Source: JBBRYB01 sp038238115 (GTDB lineage Bacteria; Actinomycetota; Actinomycetes; Propionibacteriales; Nocardioidaceae). From it: 64,000 bases of DNA. The DNA is taken from contig JBBRYB010000001.1 of assembly GCA_038238115.1 (NCBI GenBank), positions 1 through 64,000 of the forward strand. Direction: 5' to 3'. The stretch's first letter is position 1; every line of letters begins with the position of its first letter. The translations under genes and the position numbers were made by a program. This document shows positions 59,939 through 64,000 of this stretch, piece by piece. The notes beneath the pieces are model-generated. The model worked only from the letters and a program-made list of their open reading frames with translations, searched no databases and was not told where the DNA came from.

Positions 59939-61003
59939 TCAGTCGCGGCTGTCGACTCCGGTGGCCACTTCGTGACGACGCAGCCACCCGCTCGTCCTCG
60001 GGTCCAGCGGCGGTGTGGGGTAGCCCTCGCCGCTTCGCAGACCCACCAGGAAGTCGGCCAGTGCGTCCGACGCCGAGATGCGCGGACGCCAACCGAGTTC
60101 GTCGGCTGCTCGGGTGTTCGCCATCACTGGAACTCGCATCAGCGCATCGAAGAGCTCAGGCGCGGCCGGCGCCAGATGGGTCGACCAGGCAGCGCGCAAC
60201 GCCGTCTTGAAGACCCGGGGCGGAACCGTCGCCGTGCGGGCAGTGAAGATCTTCCCGAGCTCGTCGGCGCCCAACACTTCGTCAGCACAGAGATTGAAGG
60301 CGCCAGCTGCCTGCGAGACCACGGCCGCGGCGAAGGCTCTGCCGATGTCGTCGGCATGAACCGTCTGGAGCACCAGCCCTGAGGGGATCGGCAGGAGCGG
60401 CACCAGGCCGGGACGCACCAGGCTGCCGGGCAGCAGCGGGCCAGCAAAGAGCCGTCGCTGCTGCGTGGCAGCCCTACGGTGGAAGATGAACGCCGGGCGC
60501 ATCCGCACGACACGCAGACGTGGTGTGCGCTCTTCGGCGATGTCGAGAAGCCTTTCGACGTACGCCTTCTCGCGCGAGTACGCCGCGGCCGACGTCCCAT
60601 GGGTCGGCCAGGACTCGTCGACGGGAGTGACGCCGCTGCGAGGCGAGTAGGCGGCGATGGAGGACGAGACCACAAGGGCCTTGACCGCGCCGCGTTCGGC
60701 GGCTTCGATCAGCCGCTGGGCGCCTAGGACGTTGTTGCCCCACGTCACGTCCGGGTGGTGGCTGGGGTGGAAGAGCCAGGCGAGGTTGACGACGACGTCC
60801 GCATCCGCGAGGAGCGGGTCGAGGTCGTCGCGGGCGATGTCTGCCACGTGCCAGGAAACATCCACCGCGCCGTGGTGGTCGGGCACCGGCGTCGGCATCC
60901 GCCGTGCGGCCGCCACGATCTCAGACACTTCCGGCGTGGCTGTGAGCGCCTCGATGAGTGCTGTTCCCACATTGCCGCTGGCTCCCACGATGACGACCCG
61001 CAT
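59939..61003 (-). CDS. NAD-dependent epimerase/dehydratase family protein
   Basis: A 354-residue extended-type SDR. The Rossmann motif is VVIVGASGNVGTALIEAL, then DADVVVNLAW, an SSSIAAYSP segment with the catalytic Ser, and YSREKAYVERLL for the Tyr-x3-Lys pair. The C-terminal half varies as in sugar-nucleotide or terpenoid-type members. The ATG is the family start. Substrate unknown. Confidence 0.87.
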   Translation of the reverse strand: MRVVIVGASGNVGTALIEALTATPEVSEIVAAARRMPTPVPDHHGAVDVSWHVADIARDDLDPLLADADVVVNLAWLFHPSHHPDVTWGNNVLGAQRLIEAAERGAVKALVVSSSIAAYSPRSGVTPVDESWPTHGTSAAAYSREKAYVERLLDIAEERTPRLRVVRMRPAFIFHRRAATQQRRLFAGPLLPGSLVRPGLVPLLPIPSGLVLQTVHADDIGRAFAAAVVSQAAGAFNLCADEVLGADELGKIFTARTATVPPRVFKTALRAAWSTHLAPAAPELFDALMRVPVMANTRAADELGWRPRISASDALADFLVGLRSGEGYPTPPLDPRTSGWLRRHEVATGVDSRD

Positions 61004-61120
61004 CGGGTCGCAGTACCCGATGCGGGTGGCACGAAACCGCGCGCGGTTGGCCCCAGGGCGACGGCGGGACTCGGCATGCTGACGTGTGCCGTGGACCGAC
61101 CAGCGGGTAGGGTGGAGGCC

Positions 61121-61279
61121 ATGCAGTGGGTGCTCATCCTCGTGGGGGCTGTCTTGATCCTCATCGTCGTCGGGTTCGTGATCCAGGCGCTCAAGTGGCT
61201 GCTCATCGTCGCGGCAATCGTCGCGTTGATCGGTGTGATCAGCGGGGCTCTACCCCGCAGCCGCTCACGCACTCGTTGA
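61121..61279 (+). CDS. Small membrane protein (52 aa)
   Basis: A 52-residue protein with two hydrophobic segments (VLILVGAVLILIVVGFVIQ and WLLIVAAIVALIGVIS) and a basic tail PRSRSRTR. The ATG at 61121 follows GGTGGAGG. Small proteins of this kind are common in actinobacteria and their function is unknown. Confidence 0.72.
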   Translation: MQWVLILVGAVLILIVVGFVIQALKWLLIVAAIVALIGVISGALPRSRSRTR

Positions 61280-61344
61280 CTCTGTCCCGGCCGGCCGCGA
61301 CCGCAGCCAACCGGAGATCCTTGGTTGCGAGAGTTCTAGCGCGC

Positions 61345-61779
61345 TCAGTCCCCCTCTTCTCCCACTGAGCGACGCTCAGCCTTCATCTCGGCTTCGAAGA
61401 CATGCCGACGGCCGGCGAGTAGCTCGTCGCGAGCCGCCTTGTCGAAGTCCTTGAAGCATCGGTAGTAGCCGTCGTCGTACTCCTCGACAACCTCAAACGT
61501 CCACCGGCCGAAGAGCACGTTTCGTCCGACGAGCTGGGTGTCGATTCGATCCGCCAGACCGCTATGGCCAGCCCGGCGAAGCTCTTTGACCGCCTCGCCC
61601 ATCGCCAAGTCTGCTGAGCCGGTCAGCTGGTGGAATGAGTAGAGGTGACCCCGCGCCCGTTCCACGCTTTCCAACGCCTCCGACAGCTTCCCCACGGCGT
61701 TGACGGTTTCGTCGCTGACGCCGGGTGGGCGTTGATGGTGCTCGGCGGGACCGTGCGCGGCACCGGGTACGTCGCTCAT
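61345..61779 (-). CDS. Conserved hypothetical protein
   Basis: A 144-residue acidic, mostly helical protein: VNAVGKLSEALESVERARGHLYSFHQLTG and a C-terminal stretch GRNVLFGRWTFEVVEEYDDGYYRCFKDFDKAARDELL. I recognise it as a common actinobacterial unknown but not a named function. The ATG at 61779 was chosen because upstream residues are not conserved in character. Confidence 0.7.
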   Translation of the reverse strand: MSDVPGAAHGPAEHHQRPPGVSDETVNAVGKLSEALESVERARGHLYSFHQLTGSADLAMGEAVKELRRAGHSGLADRIDTQLVGRNVLFGRWTFEVVEEYDDGYYRCFKDFDKAARDELLAGRRHVFEAEMKAERRSVGEEGD

Positions 61780-62008
61780 TCTGTTGTCGTACCCAGCCAG
61801 CCAGGCTCGATGCCCATGCACGCCATGACCGGACCGGCTAGCAAAGCGGCCGCCGAGCACGGAGCTCGGTGACCGCTGCGTCGAGCAAGCTCCGGCTGGG
61901 GTCGGGCACACCGCCGAGCCACAGCCGGGGTAGGGCGCATCCGGCTGTCTCCTCGCCGGGGCCGACACGGCGCCAGATGCCGCACGGTGAGAGCGGGTCG
62001 GCGATAAT

Positions 62009-62041
62009 CCTCACTAAGCCCGACCGGGCGCCTCAGTGAGG
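62009..62041 (+). promoter_or_regulatory. Hairpin overlapping the ribosome-binding site
   Basis: CCTCACT (62009-62015) pairs with AGTGAGG (62035-62041), and inside it GCCCG (62018-62022) pairs with CGGGC (62025-62029). The right arm contains part of the GAGGAGG ribosome site (62038-62044) of the gene at 62054, so the folded RNA could hide it. Confidence 0.45.
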
Positions 62042-62053
62042 AGGACGCTTCCC

Positions 62054-62251
62054 ATGCGCATCGCAGCAGTCGTCATCGTCGTCTGGCTGGCGATCGGAGT
62101 GATCGCGGCGGCGCAGCGCGACTATTTCTCCGGTGGCAAGGCCAGTTGCGCCAAGTTCAGCACTACCGCCGTCACGATCGTCGCTGGGCCGCTCAACTAT
62201 GTCGGTCTGAACCCGAAGGTGCGCTGCGAGCTCCCCCAGCCTTCGAAGTGA
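62054..62251 (+). CDS. Small exported/membrane protein (65 aa)
   Basis: A 65-residue protein with an N-terminal hydrophobic segment (IAAVVIVVWLAIGVIAAAQ) and a short mature part with two cysteines (KASCAKF, VRCEL). It could form a disulfide outside the cell. Start at 62054 because GAGGAGG lies nine bases upstream; an earlier ATG at 62036 falls inside the hairpin. Function unknown. Confidence 0.68.
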   Translation: MRIAAVVIVVWLAIGVIAAAQRDYFSGGKASCAKFSTTAVTIVAGPLNYVGLNPKVRCELPQPSK

Positions 62252-62285
62252 CGCCTGCGCCCGGAGGTCGCGTCGCCGACTGCCG

Positions 62286-63086
62286 TCAGCGCGCGAGAGT
62301 CTGCAGCTTGGTATCCGGTTCGGCGATGACCACCATGTTGTCCTGATAACCGCCCCGCGCCGGATCGTAGCTGCCACCACACGTGATCAGCACGAGCTGT
62401 GTTGCGTGGCTGGCGAAGACACTCGGCCCGAATGAGGTCTTGGGGACCAGCTCGGCCGACACCACCTTGAACCGCTGGCTGAGTCCGGAGGCAGCGAGGC
62501 GCACCCGATCGCCGGGTTGCATGCCGAGCAGCTCAGCGAAACGGCCCAGGCCCTGCGCAAATGAGTCGACATGGGCCGCGACGACGATGCTGCCGTAGGG
62601 ATCGCCCAGGCGGGCGCTTCCGTTCCACCAACCGGCACGGTTCACGTCAGCCGGGATGGCCAGCGCACCGTCGGCAGCTGTGGCACTGGTATCCACAGCC
62701 ACAGTTGTCCCGCTCGGCAGCACGATCGACGATGGATGCCTCGCGATGACCTGCGACGGTGCCGCAGTTGCCACACCTGCCGCTCCGATGCTGCCGCTCG
62801 GGCGTGGCTTCGGACTAGGGCGTGGCTTCGCGCTCGGGGGTGGCTTCACGCTTGGCGCGGTCGACGATGAGGGGGCATTCGTGGTCGGTGCCGTACTGAC
62901 GCTGGCATCCGCCCCGACATGAGTCGGGCTCGCAGACGACGACTCACGGGCGACCGCACCGGGACGGGTAGCGACCCAGACCGCGGCAGCGGCGACCGTG
63001 ACCACCGTGGCGACCAGGGTCGCGATCCGCCACGAAAATTGGCTCAGCCGCCGGTGGCGGCCCACGGGTGGATGGTTTTCGCTCAC
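62286..63086 (-). CDS. Class F sortase
   Basis: A 266-residue membrane-anchored sortase. One N-terminal span (ATLVATVVTVAAAAVWVA), a Pro/Lys/Ser-rich linker (PPPSAKPRPSPKPRPSG), then the sortase fold with the catalytic His in VVAAHVDS, Cys in LVLITCGGSYD and Arg in DPARGGYQDN. It joins surface proteins to the cell wall or to each other. Its start overlaps the end of the DUF4397 gene by four bases, pointing to that protein as substrate or partner. Confidence 0.92.
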   Translation of the reverse strand: MSENHPPVGRHRRLSQFSWRIATLVATVVTVAAAAVWVATRPGAVARESSSASPTHVGADASVSTAPTTNAPSSSTAPSVKPPPSAKPRPSPKPRPSGSIGAAGVATAAPSQVIARHPSSIVLPSGTTVAVDTSATAADGALAIPADVNRAGWWNGSARLGDPYGSIVVAAHVDSFAQGLGRFAELLGMQPGDRVRLAASGLSQRFKVVSAELVPKTSFGPSVFASHATQLVLITCGGSYDPARGGYQDNMVVIAEPDTKLQTLAR

Positions 63087-63928
63087 CGGGGCTGGCGGCG
63101 AGGCCGAGCGACGACGAGCAGGCCCAAGGCGGCTAGGGCGGACAACGCCACGACGGCGCTCAGCTGGTGGCCGGTCCCAGCATCGCCGACGTGGTTCGTG
63201 GCGACGAGTCCTGCCTCACCGGCGTCGACCGAGGCCGGTGCGGGCGATCCTTTAGCGCTCAGCGGCAGCCGTTGCACGATAGTAGCCATACTCCCGTTCT
63301 CGGGCTGGCCAATCGCGAAGACGCGGGTTAGCATCCCCGGCTTGACCGGGAGCTTCACCGGTCCCAACAGCGGGTTCCCTTTCTCACCAGTCGGCACAAT
63401 CTCGACGGAGTAGTTCGCGGCCGGCACCTCGGCCGTGACGAACTGGCCGTTGGCGATGTTGGCGAAGAGCAGCTTGTTGTCGACGCGTACATCGGCCGGC
63501 GGCACTACTGCGGTGTGCGCAACGGTGAGCCTGCCCTTCTGCGTGGAGACGGCTTTGATGTTGTTGTCGAACACGGTCACGTCCGGCTGCTTCGTGACGT
63601 CGGCGGGCCAGTGCAAGACCACGTCCATACTCGGCCGGGACACGTTGAAGGATGAGTCGATGGACCAACCCGGCGCGTCGAAGCTGATGCTGTGGTGGCC
63701 TTGAGACAGGGTGAGCGGACCGAGGATGCCCTTCGCTGCCAGCTTCTTGCCCACCGATGAACCGTCGATCGTCACGTCGACGGCCGCCCCGGGGACACCC
63801 TGGACGACGTAGACCTTCGACGGTGGGCGTGGGGCGGAACCGCCGGCCAGCGCCGCGAGTGGCGAAGCCGCGATGGCGCCGATTGCGACGAGGGTGAGCA
63901 GCAACCGCCCTCCGAGCCGTGCGTGCAT
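63083..63928 (-). CDS. Secreted DUF4397 surface protein
   Basis: A 281-residue exported protein. Signal peptide ends near residue 30 (LAALAGG). Two DUF4397 modules follow, each starting with a VxVVxGVPGxxVDV-like strand (KVYVVQGVPGAAVDVTIDG; TVAHTAVVPPADVRVDNK). The C-terminal end is a hydrophobic span (SAVVALSALAALGLLVVA) with a basic tail RPRRQPR, as in sortase-attached proteins, preceded by ATNHVGDAGTG, not by LPxTG. ATG at 63928 has an AAGGAG site. Confidence 0.85.
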   Translation of the reverse strand: MHARLGGRLLLTLVAIGAIAASPLAALAGGSAPRPPSKVYVVQGVPGAAVDVTIDGSSVGKKLAAKGILGPLTLSQGHHSISFDAPGWSIDSSFNVSRPSMDVVLHWPADVTKQPDVTVFDNNIKAVSTQKGRLTVAHTAVVPPADVRVDNKLLFANIANGQFVTAEVPAANYSVEIVPTGEKGNPLLGPVKLPVKPGMLTRVFAIGQPENGSMATIVQRLPLSAKGSPAPASVDAGEAGLVATNHVGDAGTGHQLSAVVALSALAALGLLVVARPRRQPR

Positions 63929-64000
63929 CTGTTCTCCTTGACTCACAGTTGGGCTGCCGCACCGGGCCTCACGGAAACCGATGTCACGGGGAAATTGCGA

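Overview
This window comes from a high-GC Gram-positive actinobacterium. Codon third positions are rich in G and C, GTG and TTG starts are common, and the gene families fit: CsoR copper control, a deazaflavin (F420)-type nitroreductase, a DinB/DUF664 protein, a class F sortase and a Ser/Thr kinase with an extracellular sensor. No rRNA, tRNA or CRISPR array was seen, and the genus cannot be fixed from the sequence. Boundaries and families were read by eye from motifs and ribosome-binding sites; no database search was run.

Layout. 0.3-0.7 kb: a decayed tyrosine-recombinase remnant. 0.8-6.4 kb: housekeeping and redox genes (quinone reductase, TIGR02206 membrane protein, DinB protein, a coupled luciferase-like monooxygenase and FMN reductase, OsmC). 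6.6-14 kb: an unusual group joining an LPG-synthase-like flippase, a CDP-alcohol phosphatidyltransferase/sulfatase fusion, a BchC-like dehydrogenase, a 6-carboxytetrahydropterin-synthase-like protein lacking key residues, a glycosyltransferase and a GTP cyclohydrolase II/RibD-reductase fusion. This is my best candidate for an undescribed pathway: a GTP-derived heterocycle possibly built into a glycosylated, phosphate-linked envelope molecule. 14.2-17.9 kb: small NTF2-like, DUF1330, F420-type and cupin/TetR genes. 18.1-21.9 kb: a copper cassette csoR-copZ-secreted protein-copA.

22.3-31.0 kb: a LacI-led catabolic operon (cysteine hydrolase, dipeptide-type ABC importer with fused ATPases, GATase-like protein that seems to start at ATC, ribokinase-type kinase). 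31.1-38.9 kb: a GntR/FCD regulator divergent from a peptidase-ABC peptide importer operon. 39.5-50.6 kb: a surface polysaccharide region with a Wzz-like protein, two glycosyltransferases, a Wzx-like flippase and three sulfotransferases, which suggests a sulfated glycan. 50.6-55.7 kb: a broken Rieske gene, Ser/Thr kinase, GAF-GGDEF-EAL protein and ferritin-like protein. 55.7-64 kb: two coupled propeller lipoproteins, a haloacid dehalogenase, a barrel protein, an epimerase next to a 21-bp tandem repeat, small membrane proteins, and a class F sortase coupled to a DUF4397 surface protein.
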